From Acidobacteriota bacterium (GTDB lineage: Bacteria; Acidobacteriota; Vicinamibacteria; Fen-336): a stretch of 64,000 nt of DNA. Made by a program: the position numbers and the translations under genes. Every line of letters starts with the position of its first letter. Position 1 is the stretch's first letter. Shown piece after piece: positions 53,853 through 62,858 of this stretch. The notes under the pieces are model-generated. The model was not told the DNA's origin and searched no databases. It saw only the letters and a list, made by a program, of their open reading frames with translations. Where the stretch lies: the NCBI GenBank assembly GCA_022340585.1, contig JAJDNS010000051.1, positions 1 to 64,000 on the forward strand, written 5' to 3'.

Positions 53853-56039
53853 CTACGGACGCTTCGACTGGTCGACGACAGGCGAGGACTTCTCCCCCGC
53901 GAGCGTTTGGGCGACCTCATCGACGAGCGCCGCGTTGCGCGAGACCGCGCGCTCGAGGATGGCCGCCTGGCGGGCGGCCCGGTCCCAGTCGCCCTCCTCC
54001 GCCGCCTCGGTGACGCCCGGCAGCTCGAGGTGCGCGTAGGTGAAGCGCGCCGCATAGAGCGTGTGCCGGAACCACGGTCGGCCCGGCAGCCCCTCGGGAT
54101 CGAGCCAGTTGCGCTCCACCTCGCGGATGCCGCGGTTCACGCGCTCCGCGACCTCGGCGGCCACGCCGCCCGATTCGAGCGCGCGGCGGGCGGCCTCGTT
54201 CAGGCCCTCTCCCGCCGCCTCCAGGGCGTCGATTCGACTCTTCAGGTTTGACAGATCGAGCCGGCCTTCCTCCGTGGCCTTCCCGAGTTCGTCGACGAAT
54301 GTGCGCAGGTGCCGCGCCTGCGCGGCGAAATCGAAGGGCAGTAGGTCCGCGTTGGCGAGCCGCAGCGCCAGCGTGCCCCAGATCTGCGCGAGAAGGACGT
54401 GGTAGCGGTAGCCAGGGTCGCCGAAGTGGTTCATCCAGTAGAAGCCGTCGTAGACGGAGTGGTAGACGCCGTACGGTCCGTCGAACGAGAGGTTCACGGT
54501 GGGGATCCCGAGGTGGTTGAGGAACACGGTGTGGTCGGAGCCGCTCCCGATCCGCACGTCCACGAGGGATGCGTCCGGGACGGGACCCGTCTCGCCCGCC
54601 TTCTCCCGCGCCTTCTTCTGCAGCGCCCGGAGCGCGTCGACGAGCGGTCCCCCGGTGGCCGGGTCCTCGAAGCCGCGCGCGACCTCGAGCAGGAGCGGCG
54701 CGAGCGAGCCGATCGCCTGGGGCTGGAAGTCGGGGCCGGCCGCCGAGGAGTCGACGTTGAGGTAGGCCACCGCCCTCGCTTTCAGCTCGGGGGCGAAGTG
54801 CTCGCCCCACTCGGTCGAGCCCGTGAGACCCACCTCCTCGCCGTCCCACGAGCAGAAGACGAGCGTCCGCCGAGGCCGGATGCCGCGCCGGGCGAGCTCC
54901 CCGAGGGCGCGGGTCAGCTCCATCATCGAGGCGGTTCCGCTCGATGGGTCCACTCCGCCGAACTCCCAGGCGTCGCGGTGGTTCCCGAGGACGACCCATT
55001 CGTCGGGGAGCTCGGATCCGCGGATCCGCCCCTCGACCACGAGGTTGGGGCCGACGCTGTTGTCCATGTCGACCTTCATGCGGACGCGGACCCGCTCGCC
55101 GCCGAGCCGGTACTCGATCGGCAGCCCGCCCTGCCAATCCTCGGGCGCCACCGGCCCGTCCATGTTCTCGAGGAGGGGCTTCGCATCCTTCCAGGAGAGC
55201 GGGAGTCCCGCGATCCGAGGCAGGGAGCGCGCCTCGTCGAGCCGCACCCGTGGCGCACCCGGCAGCGACGGCCAGCCCGGTGTCAACGGGTCGCCGGGGA
55301 CGATGAAGTCGTAGGTGATCGCGCCGCGCTGGATGTGGCTCTCGGGGCCCCAGGGCCCCTCGGGGAACACCGGCCCCTGCGTGAACCCGTCCTCCGCGGG
55401 ATCGGAGTAGATGAGGATGCCGGCCGCGCCCTCCCGCTCCGCCGTGAGCGCCTTGAAGCCCCGGTAGCTGTAGGGGTTCGAGTAGCGAACGAGCGCGATC
55501 TTGCCCCGCACGTCGACCCCCTGCGCGCGCAGGTAGGCGTAGTCCTCGGGGTTGCCGGCGTGGGCGTAGACCACGGGGGCCTCCGTCTCGGCCGAGGCGG
55601 ACATCCCGAGGTAACCCGGGCTGACCCGCGGGTTCTTCGTGTCCGGGTCGACATCGTAGGGCTCCTCCCGCAGGCTCGCCTCGTAGCGGACGGGGGCGAC
55701 CATCACCAGCGACACCTCGCGGGGAGCGGTGTTGAGGACGTCGTAGCGGTGGACCGTCACGTCCTCGAGGCCCTGCTTCCTCCACTCCTCGGCGACGAAG
55801 CGGGCGAGCGCGTTGTTCTCCTCCGATCCCGCGGGATGGGGCTCGGCGGTGAAGCGGCGATGCCAGGCTCGTGTCCGCTCCGCCGAGGGGATGTCCCGGA
55901 GCGCGGCCTCGGCCTCACGCTGGCGCGCCACGGAGCCCGGAGAGAAGCCGGCGAGATCCTCAGCCGGAAGGGCTGTGCTTCCGAATGCAGCCAGGGCGGC
56001 AAGGGCTAGCACGTATCGATAGCCTGCTGACTCGCTCAT
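53853..56039 (-). CDS. M28 family metallopeptidase, glutamate carboxypeptidase II-like
   Basis: A 728-residue exported protein with a signal peptide (YVLALAALAAFGSTALPAE). The layout is that of human PSMA/GCPII: a protease-associated domain (VVYAHAGNPEDY to FTQGPVFPEG), then the M28 zinc core with ligands in GNHRDAWEFGGVDPSSG (His, Asp), the catalytic Glu in SWDGEEVGLTGSTEW, Asp in AYLNVDSS and His in GVYHSVYDGFYW. A helical dimerisation domain ends the protein. It removes C-terminal residues, classically glutamate, from peptides outside the cytoplasm. ATG 56039 has GAGGAGG upstream and overlaps the aminotransferase stop by 4 nt, so it ends the catabolic operon and may supply its amino-acid substrate. 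Confidence 0.88.
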   Translation of the reverse strand: MSESAGYRYVLALAALAAFGSTALPAEDLAGFSPGSVARQREAEAALRDIPSAERTRAWHRRFTAEPHPAGSEENNALARFVAEEWRKQGLEDVTVHRYDVLNTAPREVSLVMVAPVRYEASLREEPYDVDPDTKNPRVSPGYLGMSASAETEAPVVYAHAGNPEDYAYLRAQGVDVRGKIALVRYSNPYSYRGFKALTAEREGAAGILIYSDPAEDGFTQGPVFPEGPWGPESHIQRGAITYDFIVPGDPLTPGWPSLPGAPRVRLDEARSLPRIAGLPLSWKDAKPLLENMDGPVAPEDWQGGLPIEYRLGGERVRVRMKVDMDNSVGPNLVVEGRIRGSELPDEWVVLGNHRDAWEFGGVDPSSGTASMMELTRALGELARRGIRPRRTLVFCSWDGEEVGLTGSTEWGEHFAPELKARAVAYLNVDSSAAGPDFQPQAIGSLAPLLLEVARGFEDPATGGPLVDALRALQKKAREKAGETGPVPDASLVDVRIGSGSDHTVFLNHLGIPTVNLSFDGPYGVYHSVYDGFYWMNHFGDPGYRYHVLLAQIWGTLALRLANADLLPFDFAAQARHLRTFVDELGKATEEGRLDLSNLKSRIDALEAAGEGLNEAARRALESGGVAAEVAERVNRGIREVERNWLDPEGLPGRPWFRHTLYAARFTYAHLELPGVTEAAEEGDWDRAARQAAILERAVSRNAALVDEVAQTLAGEKSSPVVDQSKRP

Positions 56040-57403
56040 GCGGGACCTCCTCGCTCGGTGGTTCTTCGGCCGGCGGAGACCGTGGCCTCCATCGCCTCGA
56101 CCAGGCTGGGCTCGAGGATCGACAGCGCCTCGTCGACGTCCGCTCTCGTGATCATCAGGGGCGGCATGAAGCGGACGGTGCTGGCGCCACACGACAGCAG
56201 GATGAGCCCGTTGTGGAAGGCGCGGTGGAGAACCGCCTCCGCAACCTCTCGGGCCGGCGCCCGCGAGGCCCGATCCGTGACCAGCTCGACTCCGATCATG
56301 AGACCCCTGCCCCGGACCTCGCCGATGATCTCGTGGCGCGCCTGGAGCTCCCGCAACCGCTCCATGAAGTAGGTCCCCACCGCCGCGGCGTTGGCCGCGT
56401 ACTCGCGCTCGACGAGGTCGAGGGTGGCGAGGGCGGCGGCGCAGCAGAGGGGGTTCCCCCCGTAGGTGTTGCCGTGGGCGCCGTGCGTCCACTTCTCCAT
56501 CAGGCGCCGCTTCGCGACGACGGCGCCGATCGGGAGACCCGACCCCAGACCCTTGGCCAGGGTCATGACGTCGGGGGCCACGTCCCAGTGCTGGCTCGCG
56601 AACATCCGGCCGGTGCGCCCCACCCCCGACTGGACCTCGTCGAAGATGAGCAGGATCCCGTGGCGGTCGCACAGCTCGCGCAGCCCCCGGAGGAACCCGT
56701 CCGGCGGGACGATGTACCCGCCCTCGCCCAGGATCGGCTCGACGAGGACGGCCGCGACCTCGCTCGGCGGCACCGCTCCCGCGAAGAGCACGTGGTCGAT
56801 GTAATCGAGCACGGCGTTCCCCTGGTCCTCTCCGGCGAAGAGAGGCCGGTAGGGATTGGGGTAGGGCACGTGGGTCACGCCCGGCATCGTCGGGAAGAAG
56901 CCTTTCTGCTGGGTGTACTTGCTGGAGGTGAAGGAGAGCGAGCCCATGGTCCGACCGTGAAAGCCGCCGAGGAAGCCGAGGAAGCGCGGGCGGCCGGTGA
57001 CGAAGCGGGCGAGCTTGAGCGCCCCCTCGACGCTCTCGGTGCCGGACTGCGCGAGGAAGACCATCGCCGGCTCTCCCATGGGTGCCAGCGCGGCGAGGCG
57101 CTCGGAGAGGCGCACCTGGCCCTCGTGCCAGTAGTCGGCGCTGATGTGCAGGAAGCGGTCGGCGGCCTCCTTCACCGCCCCGACCACCTCGGGGTGGGCG
57201 TGCCCGGTGGCGCACACGGCAATGCCGGCGGCGAAGTCGAGGAAGCGGTTGCCGTCCACGTCCCACACCTCGGCGCCCCGGCCGTGGGACATCACGAAGG
57301 GATAGTCGCGCGGGTACGACGGCGAGCTGACGGGCCTGTCTCGGTCGAGGAGGGCCCGGGCCCGGGGCCCCGGCAGCTCGGTTGGGGCGTGGGGGTTCTT
57401 CAT
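56036..57403 (-). CDS. Class III aminotransferase (GABA/acetylornithine type)
   Basis: A 455-residue PLP enzyme. Family elements are GNRFLDFAAGIAVCATGHAHP near the start, QSGTESVEGALKLAR, FHGRTMG, LIFDEVQSGVGRTG (the PLP-contacting Asp) and the Schiff-base Lys in DVMTLAKGLGSGLPIG. Relatives transfer amino groups from omega- or beta-amino acids to 2-oxo acids. ATG 57403 has AAAGGA upstream; the open frame upstream runs through catJ. It lies 14 bases after catJ and overlaps the peptidase gene. It is the second aminotransferase of this operon; substrate not determined. Confidence 0.85.
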   Translation of the reverse strand: MKNPHAPTELPGPRARALLDRDRPVSSPSYPRDYPFVMSHGRGAEVWDVDGNRFLDFAAGIAVCATGHAHPEVVGAVKEAADRFLHISADYWHEGQVRLSERLAALAPMGEPAMVFLAQSGTESVEGALKLARFVTGRPRFLGFLGGFHGRTMGSLSFTSSKYTQQKGFFPTMPGVTHVPYPNPYRPLFAGEDQGNAVLDYIDHVLFAGAVPPSEVAAVLVEPILGEGGYIVPPDGFLRGLRELCDRHGILLIFDEVQSGVGRTGRMFASQHWDVAPDVMTLAKGLGSGLPIGAVVAKRRLMEKWTHGAHGNTYGGNPLCCAAALATLDLVEREYAANAAAVGTYFMERLRELQARHEIIGEVRGRGLMIGVELVTDRASRAPAREVAEAVLHRAFHNGLILLSCGASTVRFMPPLMITRADVDEALSILEPSLVEAMEATVSAGRRTTERGGPA

Positions 57404-57417
57404 CGGCGTGATTCCTT

Positions 57418-58212
57418 TCAGACCGGCAGCGGGGACGGTCGGTGGTGGGCACGGCGCGTGCGCTCGTGGAGGTCTCGGAGAATGCGCAGCTCGTCCCCGG
57501 TGGGTGGGGCGACGACCTCGACCGGGTCGGCGGTCCTCAAGGGCCAGCCGGTGGCGCGACGGATCTCGTCCACGTCGACGTTCTCGTAGCGGGCCGCGAG
57601 GACCAGCTCCTCGGAGCCCGCCTCCGGCCTCAGGAGGCCGAGGTCGGTGATCACGACCCGGGGGCCCGCGCCGGGTGCTCCCGCCCGCGCCCGGCTCCCG
57701 CGTCCCTCGAAGAAGCCGGCGCTCGTCACGAAGTCCGGCTTCGGCACCAGCGAGCGGGGCGAGTGCTTGAGCACGACGAAGGTCTGCCGGGCGTGAGTGG
57801 CGATCTCGGGAGCGCCGCCTCCCCCCGGCAGGCGAGTCCTCGGCCGGGCGTACTCGCCAATCACCGTGGAGTTGAGGTTGCCGAAGCGGTCGATCTGCGC
57901 CGCGCCGAGGAAGCCCACGTCGACGCGCCCGCCCTGGAGCCAGTAGGCGAACACCTCCGGGAGGGAGACGATCGCGGTGGCGGTCTCCGCCAGCTCGCCG
58001 TCCCCGATCGAGAGGGGCAAAACGTCGGGCCGTGACCCGATCGTGCCCGACTCGTAGATGAGGACGATGTCGGGCGCGTGAGTGTGGCGGGCGAGGTTGG
58101 CGGCGGCCGAGGGCAGGCCGATCCCCACGAAGCACACGCAGCCGTCCCACAGCAGGCGGGCGGCGGCCACGGTCATCATCTCGTCGGGCGTCCAGGATCG
58201 AGTCTCGCTCAC
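57418..58212 (-). CDS. catJ: 3-oxoadipate CoA-transferase subunit B (CatJ-like)
   Basis: A 264-residue beta subunit of a family-I CoA-transferase. It shows CFVGIGLPSAAANLAR, the active-site Glu in LIYESGTIGSRPD, LPLSIGDGELAETA, GGRVDVGFLGAAQIDRFGN and PGGGGAPEIA, which match CatJ of the chlorocatechol/beta-ketoadipate pathway. With CatI it moves CoA from succinyl-CoA to 3-oxoadipate. The start is GTG 58212 with a 4-nt overlap with catI. A different substrate is possible, since glutaconate CoA-transferase and IpdB share the fold. Confidence 0.8.
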   Translation of the reverse strand: MSETRSWTPDEMMTVAAARLLWDGCVCFVGIGLPSAAANLARHTHAPDIVLIYESGTIGSRPDVLPLSIGDGELAETATAIVSLPEVFAYWLQGGRVDVGFLGAAQIDRFGNLNSTVIGEYARPRTRLPGGGGAPEIATHARQTFVVLKHSPRSLVPKPDFVTSAGFFEGRGSRARAGAPGAGPRVVITDLGLLRPEAGSEELVLAARYENVDVDEIRRATGWPLRTADPVEVVAPPTGDELRILRDLHERTRRAHHRPSPLPV

Positions 58213-59069
58213 CGCGGCGCCTCCCCTCCCGCCGCCTCGAGAGACCGGAGGAAGTCGGCGTGGCTCGCGGTTCCGAGGACGTGCCGCCCCATCCACCCGG
58301 TGAAGGATTCCCGATCGCGCGCGACGGTGTCCCAGGCCCGGTAGAAGGCGTTGTCCCGGGGGTAGTGCCCCTGGGCGTAGGACGGCCACGCCCCGCCCGG
58401 CACGCTGGAGACCGCGGTGACGACCCAGTGCGGCAGGACGAGCGCGTTCATCGTGGCCCCGAGGTCGTCTACGATCTCCTCCACGGTGACGAGGAGGACG
58501 CGGGCGGCCAGGGCCGCCTCCTTCTGAATGCCGACGATTCCCCGCATGAGGACGTTTCCCTTCCGGTCCGCCCTCTGCCCGTGGAGGATCGTCACGTCCG
58601 GCCGCAGGGCGGGAACGGTGGTCAAGGTCTCGCCGGTGTAGGGGCAGGTCACGGTCCGGATCTCGTCGTTGACCCGCGGCAGGTCGGTGCCGGGGGACCC
58701 GCGCAGCACACCGAAGGGCAGATTGGAGGCCCCGGCGGCGTACGCCGCCGCCATCCCCGCGTGGGCGTGCTCGTGGATCGCCAGGGGAGTCGGCCAGCCG
58801 TGCTCCACCGCGTCCCGGAGGCGGTGGAGCGAGCCGACACCGGGGTTCCCGCCCCACGAGAACGTGAGGGCGCGGGCGCAGCCGGCCCCGATCATCTGGT
58901 CGTAGACGAGGTCGGGGGTCATGCGCACGAGGTGGAGATCGCGGCGTCCCTGGCGGACGATCTCGTGGCCGGCGGCAAACGGGATGAGGTGGGTGAAGCC
59001 CTCGAGGGCCAGCGTCTGGCCGTCCCGGACGTGGGTGGCGATCGCCTCGGTCAGGCTGAGCTCGGGCAT
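58209..59069 (-). CDS. catI: 3-oxoadipate CoA-transferase subunit A (CatI-like)
   Basis: A 286-residue alpha subunit. Diagnostic stretches LALEGFTHLIPFAAGHEI, LVRMTPDLVYDQMIGAG, SWGGNPGVGSLHRLRDAVE, QRADRKGNVLMRGIVG and VTVEEIVDDLGATMNA match CatI closely from memory. Subunit A contributes CoA binding, subunit B the catalytic Glu. ATG 59069 begins 4 bases after the dehydrogenase stop. Its presence beside an IclR regulator and PcaF on the other side of the control region supports a 3-oxoadipate step. Confidence 0.82.
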   Translation of the reverse strand: MPELSLTEAIATHVRDGQTLALEGFTHLIPFAAGHEIVRQGRRDLHLVRMTPDLVYDQMIGAGCARALTFSWGGNPGVGSLHRLRDAVEHGWPTPLAIHEHAHAGMAAAYAAGASNLPFGVLRGSPGTDLPRVNDEIRTVTCPYTGETLTTVPALRPDVTILHGQRADRKGNVLMRGIVGIQKEAALAARVLLVTVEEIVDDLGATMNALVLPHWVVTAVSSVPGGAWPSYAQGHYPRDNAFYRAWDTVARDRESFTGWMGRHVLGTASHADFLRSLEAAGGEAPR

Positions 59070-59073
59070 GGGC

Positions 59074-60642
59074 TCACTCGACGACGGTCTGGGACTGCTC
59101 CCGGAGGTAGAGCGGCAGGTAGTAGACGGACCCGATGGCCTTGCCGGTGGAGCCCGAGCCCTTCCACCCGCCGAAGGGCTGGTAGCCGGGCCAGGCGCCG
59201 GTGGTGGCGCCCTGGGGCCGGTTGACGTAGGTCACGCCGGCCTCGGTGTGGTCGAGGAAGTAGCGCGCGTCCTCGTCGTCGCCGTAGCAGCCCGCGGTCA
59301 GCCCGAGGGTGGTGTCGTTGGCGTGGGCCATGCCCTCGCGGAGGTCCTTCACCCGGGCCACCATGACGATCGGCTGGAACATCTCCTCGCGGAAGAGCGG
59401 GTGGTCCGGGGGCGCCTCAGCCACCGTTGGTGCCACGAAGAAGCCGTGGGCCAGCGCCCCGTCGGTCAGGCGCGTCCCGCCCACGAGGATCCGGGCGCCG
59501 TCCCGTCGGAGCTGCCCGCAGTAGCGCTCGTAGCTCTCGGCCGCGGCCCCGTTGATGACCGGCCCCATCCAGTTCTCCCGCACGCAGGGGTCGCCCACGC
59601 GGATGGCCTCGGTCTTCTCCACCACCTTCGCGAGGAGGGCGTCGGCCACGTCCCCCTCGACGTAGACCCGCGACAGGGCGGAGCACTTCTGACCGGTGAG
59701 CCCGTAGGCGGAGCGCACGATGCCGGTGGCGGCGCGCTCGAGGTCGCCCCGCGCCGTGACCACGCACGGGTTCTTGCCCCCCATCTCCGCGATGCAGGGG
59801 CGCGGGTACGGACCGGACGCCATCCGGCGGTACAGGCTCATCCCCACCTCGTGGGAGCCGGTGAAGGTCAGGCCGGCGAGGTCCGGGTGGCTCGCGAGGG
59901 CCTCTCCCACCACCGGTCCGGAGCCGGTCACGTAGTTGAAGACCCCCGCCGGCAGCCCCGCGTCGCGGAGGCACTCGGCGAGAAGGTGGCCGGACCAGGG
60001 GGTGTCGGTGGCCCCCTTGAAGACCACGGTGTTGCCGGTCACGAGGGCGGCGGCCACCGGCCCCCCGGCGAGGGCGAGGGGAAAGTTGAAGGGGGTGATG
60101 ACGCCCCACACCCCGTGGGGCTTCATGATGCTGCGGTTGTGCGAGCGGAACCCGGGAAGCGGGTCGTCGGGCAGGACGTGGTCGTAGGCCTGGTTCCGCT
60201 CCACCTCGGCCGCGTAGCCGGAGAAGAAGTCGGCCGTCTCCTGGGTCTCGCCCAGGGCTTCCATGCGGTTCTTCCCCACCTCCAGGGCGACGACCGCCCC
60301 GATCGTGAAGACCCGCTCCTCGAGGAGCGCGGCGACGCGCTTCACCAGCCGAACCCGCTCCGCTGCCGGCGTCGCCCTCCATCCGTCGAAGGCCCTCTTC
60401 GCCGCCGCCACCGCCCGGTCGACGTCCTCAGCGTCGGCGAGGGCGAAGCGGCCGAGGACCACGCGCTGGTCCACCGGGCTTCTCTTCTCCCAGGACCGGG
60501 CCGACGCGACGTCGCGGCCGTCCACGGAGAGGGCGTGGGTCGCCCCGCACCCCTTCCGCACCTCGTCGAGCGCGGTCTCGAAGCGGCTGTGCATCTCCTC
60601 GGGGGGATCGAACATCGTCGAGTACGTCAGCTTGAAGGTCAT
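59074..60642 (-). CDS. Aldehyde dehydrogenase, glutamate-semialdehyde (P5C) dehydrogenase type
   Basis: A 522-residue NAD-dependent aldehyde dehydrogenase. Cofactor and active-site parts are ITPFNFPLALAGGPV, KGATDTPWSG, FTGSHEVGMSLY, EMGGKNP (catalytic Glu) and GQKCSALSRVYV (catalytic Cys). The FNFPLA and QKCSA contexts place it with PutA/RocA-type enzymes that oxidise amino-acid semialdehydes to dicarboxylates. The frame is open upstream, but ATG 60642 overlaps the aminotransferase stop by 4 nt, giving tight coupling. It probably oxidises the semialdehyde made by that aminotransferase. Confidence 0.85.
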   Translation of the reverse strand: MTFKLTYSTMFDPPEEMHSRFETALDEVRKGCGATHALSVDGRDVASARSWEKRSPVDQRVVLGRFALADAEDVDRAVAAAKRAFDGWRATPAAERVRLVKRVAALLEERVFTIGAVVALEVGKNRMEALGETQETADFFSGYAAEVERNQAYDHVLPDDPLPGFRSHNRSIMKPHGVWGVITPFNFPLALAGGPVAAALVTGNTVVFKGATDTPWSGHLLAECLRDAGLPAGVFNYVTGSGPVVGEALASHPDLAGLTFTGSHEVGMSLYRRMASGPYPRPCIAEMGGKNPCVVTARGDLERAATGIVRSAYGLTGQKCSALSRVYVEGDVADALLAKVVEKTEAIRVGDPCVRENWMGPVINGAAAESYERYCGQLRRDGARILVGGTRLTDGALAHGFFVAPTVAEAPPDHPLFREEMFQPIVMVARVKDLREGMAHANDTTLGLTAGCYGDDEDARYFLDHTEAGVTYVNRPQGATTGAWPGYQPFGGWKGSGSTGKAIGSVYYLPLYLREQSQTVVE

Positions 60643-61952
60643 GGCCAGGACAGCTCCGTGAGCAAGCGCTCCATCAGACCGAGCGCGTCCATGAGATCCG
60701 CCTCCCCGATCACGAGGGGAGGCGCGAGGATGACGAGATTGCCCTGCACCGCGAAGGAGACCCCCGCCTCCCGACCCCTCTCCAGGAAGGTTCGGAGCGA
60801 GGGGTGGACCTGCGGCCACGGCGCGACCGGCTCCCGCGTCGTGCGGTCCTTCACGAGCTCCACCACCGCGAAGAGACCGTGCCCGCCGCGCACGTCTCCG
60901 ATCGCGGGCACGCGCTCCTGGACGTCCCGGAGCATCGCCCGCATCCCGCCCCCCAGCACCCGCGACCGCTCGATGAGACCCTCATCCTCGTAGGCCTGGA
61001 GCGCCGCCACCCCGGCGGCGCAGCCGAGCGGGTGCCCACAGTAGGTGAGGCCCGTGGGCAGCATCTCGTTCTCGAGGCGGGACGCGACGTCGCGGGACAG
61101 GACCACCGCGCCGAGGGGCACGTGGGCTCCGGTGAGCCCCTTGGCCAGCGTCATGATGTCGGGACGCCCGGCCTCGCCGTGGCGCTGCCACGCGAACCAC
61201 TCGCCGCAGCGTCCGAAGGCGCTCATCACCTCGTCAGCGATGAGGAGCACGCCCCGGCGTCGCGTCTCCTCGCGCAGGAGCGGCCAGTAGCGCTCCGGGG
61301 GAACGATCCCGTTGGTGCCGGCATTCGGCTCCATCAGGACGGCAGCCACCGCGTCGGCGCCCCGCTCGCCGATCGTCGCCCCGACGCAGCGGGCGGCCCG
61401 CTCGGCGCACTCGTCGTCGGAGCCCGAGCCGAAGGGACAGCGGTAGGCGTAGGGCGCCGGCACGTGGACCGCTCGCCACTCGGCGGGATCGACGAGGTGC
61501 TGCGTGCGGGCGTCACGGGAGAAGGCCATCGTCGCGTAGGTTGCGCCGTGATAGGACCGGTCGCGGCCCACGACCCACCCTCGGGGCTTCCCGCTGGCCT
61601 GGCGGGCGATCTTCACCGCGTGCTCGTTCGCGTCCGCCCCCCCGAGGGTGAAGAAGACCCGCCCCCCCGCGAAGCCGGACTTGTCGAGGAGCCGCTCGGC
61701 GAGGCGGGCCCGCGGCTCGGCGCCCCAGGCCGCGGTCACGAAGCACAGCCTCTCGGCCTGATCCCGGATCGCCCCAACGACCGCCGGGTGCTGGTGGCCG
61801 AGGGTCACGCACTCCGCCAGACTGCTCATGTCGAGGTAGCGGCGCCCCCGCTCGTCCCAGAAGAAGGCGCCCGCGCCGCCCGTGACCGTCGGGGCGTTCC
61901 ACTCCGCCTGCACGCACCAGCTGTGGAGGACATCGCGTCTCTCGGAGAACAT
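60639..61952 (-). CDS. Class III aminotransferase (omega-amino acid type)
   Basis: A 437-residue PLP enzyme and first gene of the leftward operon. It shows RYLDMSSLAECVTLGHQHP, GGADANEHAVKIAR, SYHGATYATM, LIADEVMSAFGRCG and the PLP Lys in DIMTLAKGLTGAHVPLG. The DEVMSAFGR form is seen in omega-transaminases such as taurine, beta-alanine and putrescine types. I chose ATG 61952: a longer frame starting at 62009 would run through the operator, and a weak -10-like TATACC (complement of 61976-61981) lies 24 bases upstream. Its product would feed the next gene, a semialdehyde dehydrogenase. Confidence 0.85.
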   Translation of the reverse strand: MFSERRDVLHSWCVQAEWNAPTVTGGAGAFFWDERGRRYLDMSSLAECVTLGHQHPAVVGAIRDQAERLCFVTAAWGAEPRARLAERLLDKSGFAGGRVFFTLGGADANEHAVKIARQASGKPRGWVVGRDRSYHGATYATMAFSRDARTQHLVDPAEWRAVHVPAPYAYRCPFGSGSDDECAERAARCVGATIGERGADAVAAVLMEPNAGTNGIVPPERYWPLLREETRRRGVLLIADEVMSAFGRCGEWFAWQRHGEAGRPDIMTLAKGLTGAHVPLGAVVLSRDVASRLENEMLPTGLTYCGHPLGCAAGVAALQAYEDEGLIERSRVLGGGMRAMLRDVQERVPAIGDVRGGHGLFAVVELVKDRTTREPVAPWPQVHPSLRTFLERGREAGVSFAVQGNLVILAPPLVIGEADLMDALGLMERLLTELSWP

Positions 61953-61972
61953 GACCCGGCCGGCTCCCGGTG

Positions 61973-62004
61973 TTCGGTATACGAACGTTGATTCGTATAT
62001 CGAA
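61973..62004. promoter_or_regulatory. Tandem TTCG-N5-CGAA operator, probable IclR-family binding sites
   Basis: Two dyads, TTCG-gtata-CGAA (61973-61985) and TTCG-tatat-CGAA (61992-62004), are centred 19 bp apart in the 105-base gap between the aminotransferase operon and iclR. The second lies inside the iclR promoter, so binding would repress iclR/pcaF and could control the leftward operon. Confidence 0.55.
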
Positions 62005-62016
62005 CGCAATTACAAT
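61988..62016 (+). promoter_or_regulatory. Sigma-70 promoter of iclR-pcaF
   Basis: TTGATT (61988-61993) and TACAAT (62011-62016) are separated by exactly 17 nt, the best promoter match in the window. The start would fall near 62023, giving a leader with GAGGG 7 nt before ATG 62058. The A+T-rich patch stands out in this GC-rich sequence. Confidence 0.6.
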
Positions 62017-62057
62017 CCCGCGCCAGCGCCTTGTCAACGGCGCCTCGAGGGTCCGTC

Positions 62058-62855
62058 ATGGTCCGCGCCCGGTTCGAGGAGAGTCCCGACTTCGTGCAGT
62101 CCCTCGCCCGGGGCCTCGGGGTCATCCGCTCCTTCGACGAGGAGCACTCCTCCCCCACGCTGTCGGACCTGGCCGAGCGCACGGGCCTCTCGCGGGCCAC
62201 CGTGCGGCGGAGCCTCCTGACCCTCGCGCACCTGGGGTACGTGGGGCAGAAGGGGCGGCAGTTCTTCCTGACCCCGCGGATCCTCGAGCTGGGCTTCGGC
62301 TACCTCTCCTCTCTCGGGCTCCCCGAGCTCGCCCTGCCCTCCATGGAGACGCTGGCGCGGCGGGTGGACGAGTCGTGCTCCCTCACCGTCCTCGACGACA
62401 CCGACATCGTCTACGTGGCGCGCGTGCCCGTCCGTCGCATCATGGCCATCTCGCTGGGGGTGGGCGCCCGACTCCCCGCTTTCGCGGCCTCGATGGGCCG
62501 CGTGCTCCTCGCCGGGCTTCCCGACGACGCGCTCGACGAGTGGCTCGCCCGGGCCCCGACCCGTCCGCTGACGCCCCACACCGTCCACGAGAAGGGCGCC
62601 TTGAGGGCCGAGATCCTTCGCGTGCGTGACCAGGGCCACGCGCTCGTCCTCCAGGAGATCGAGGTCGGCCTGTGCTCGATCGCGGTGCCGCTCCGCGACC
62701 GCCAGGGCCGCACGCTCGCCGCCCTCAACGTCGGCATGCCGTTCGGCCAGGGCGTCCGCGAGCGGGCCCTGAAGGAGATCCTCCCCGCGCTGCGCGAGGC
62801 CGGGCAGGCCATCGAGAACGCCATCGTGGCGGTCGCGCCCGCCGTCGAGGGCTGA
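62058..62855 (+). CDS. IclR-family transcriptional regulator (PcaR/PobR-like)
   Basis: A 265-residue regulator with an N-terminal winged helix (QSLARGLGVIRSFDEEH, LSDLAERTGLSRATVRRSL) and a C-terminal IclR effector domain (ALPSMETLARRVDESCSL, VPLRDRQGRTLAALNVG). The opening SLARGL-VI-F resembles PcaR/PcaU/PobR, which control beta-ketoadipate genes in response to aromatic acids or 3-oxoadipate. ATG 62058 fits the ribosome site and promoter; a TTG at 62031 would also be open. It lies 3 bases before pcaF and is divergent from the CatI/CatJ operon, so it probably regulates both sides through the tandem operator. Confidence 0.88.
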   Translation: MVRARFEESPDFVQSLARGLGVIRSFDEEHSSPTLSDLAERTGLSRATVRRSLLTLAHLGYVGQKGRQFFLTPRILELGFGYLSSLGLPELALPSMETLARRVDESCSLTVLDDTDIVYVARVPVRRIMAISLGVGARLPAFAASMGRVLLAGLPDDALDEWLARAPTRPLTPHTVHEKGALRAEILRVRDQGHALVLQEIEVGLCSIAVPLRDRQGRTLAALNVGMPFGQGVRERALKEILPALREAGQAIENAIVAVAPAVEG

Positions 62856-62858
62856 GCC

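Noticed and set aside
53853-57452. Continuous open frame joining the M28 peptidase with sequence upstream, suggesting a fusion protein
   Set aside because: The upstream part is out of frame with the aminotransferase that occupies it. ATG 56039 has GAGGAGG and a signal peptide, and overlaps the aminotransferase stop in the usual 4-nt way.
61953-62009. Upstream start for the first aminotransferase, within the operator
   Set aside because: The extra residues would be encoded by the operator and promoter region and show no similarity to aminotransferase N-termini.
62031-62057. TTG start nine codons upstream for the IclR gene
   Set aside because: It lies too close to the predicted transcription start and lacks a ribosome site, while ATG 62058 has GAGGG at a suitable distance.
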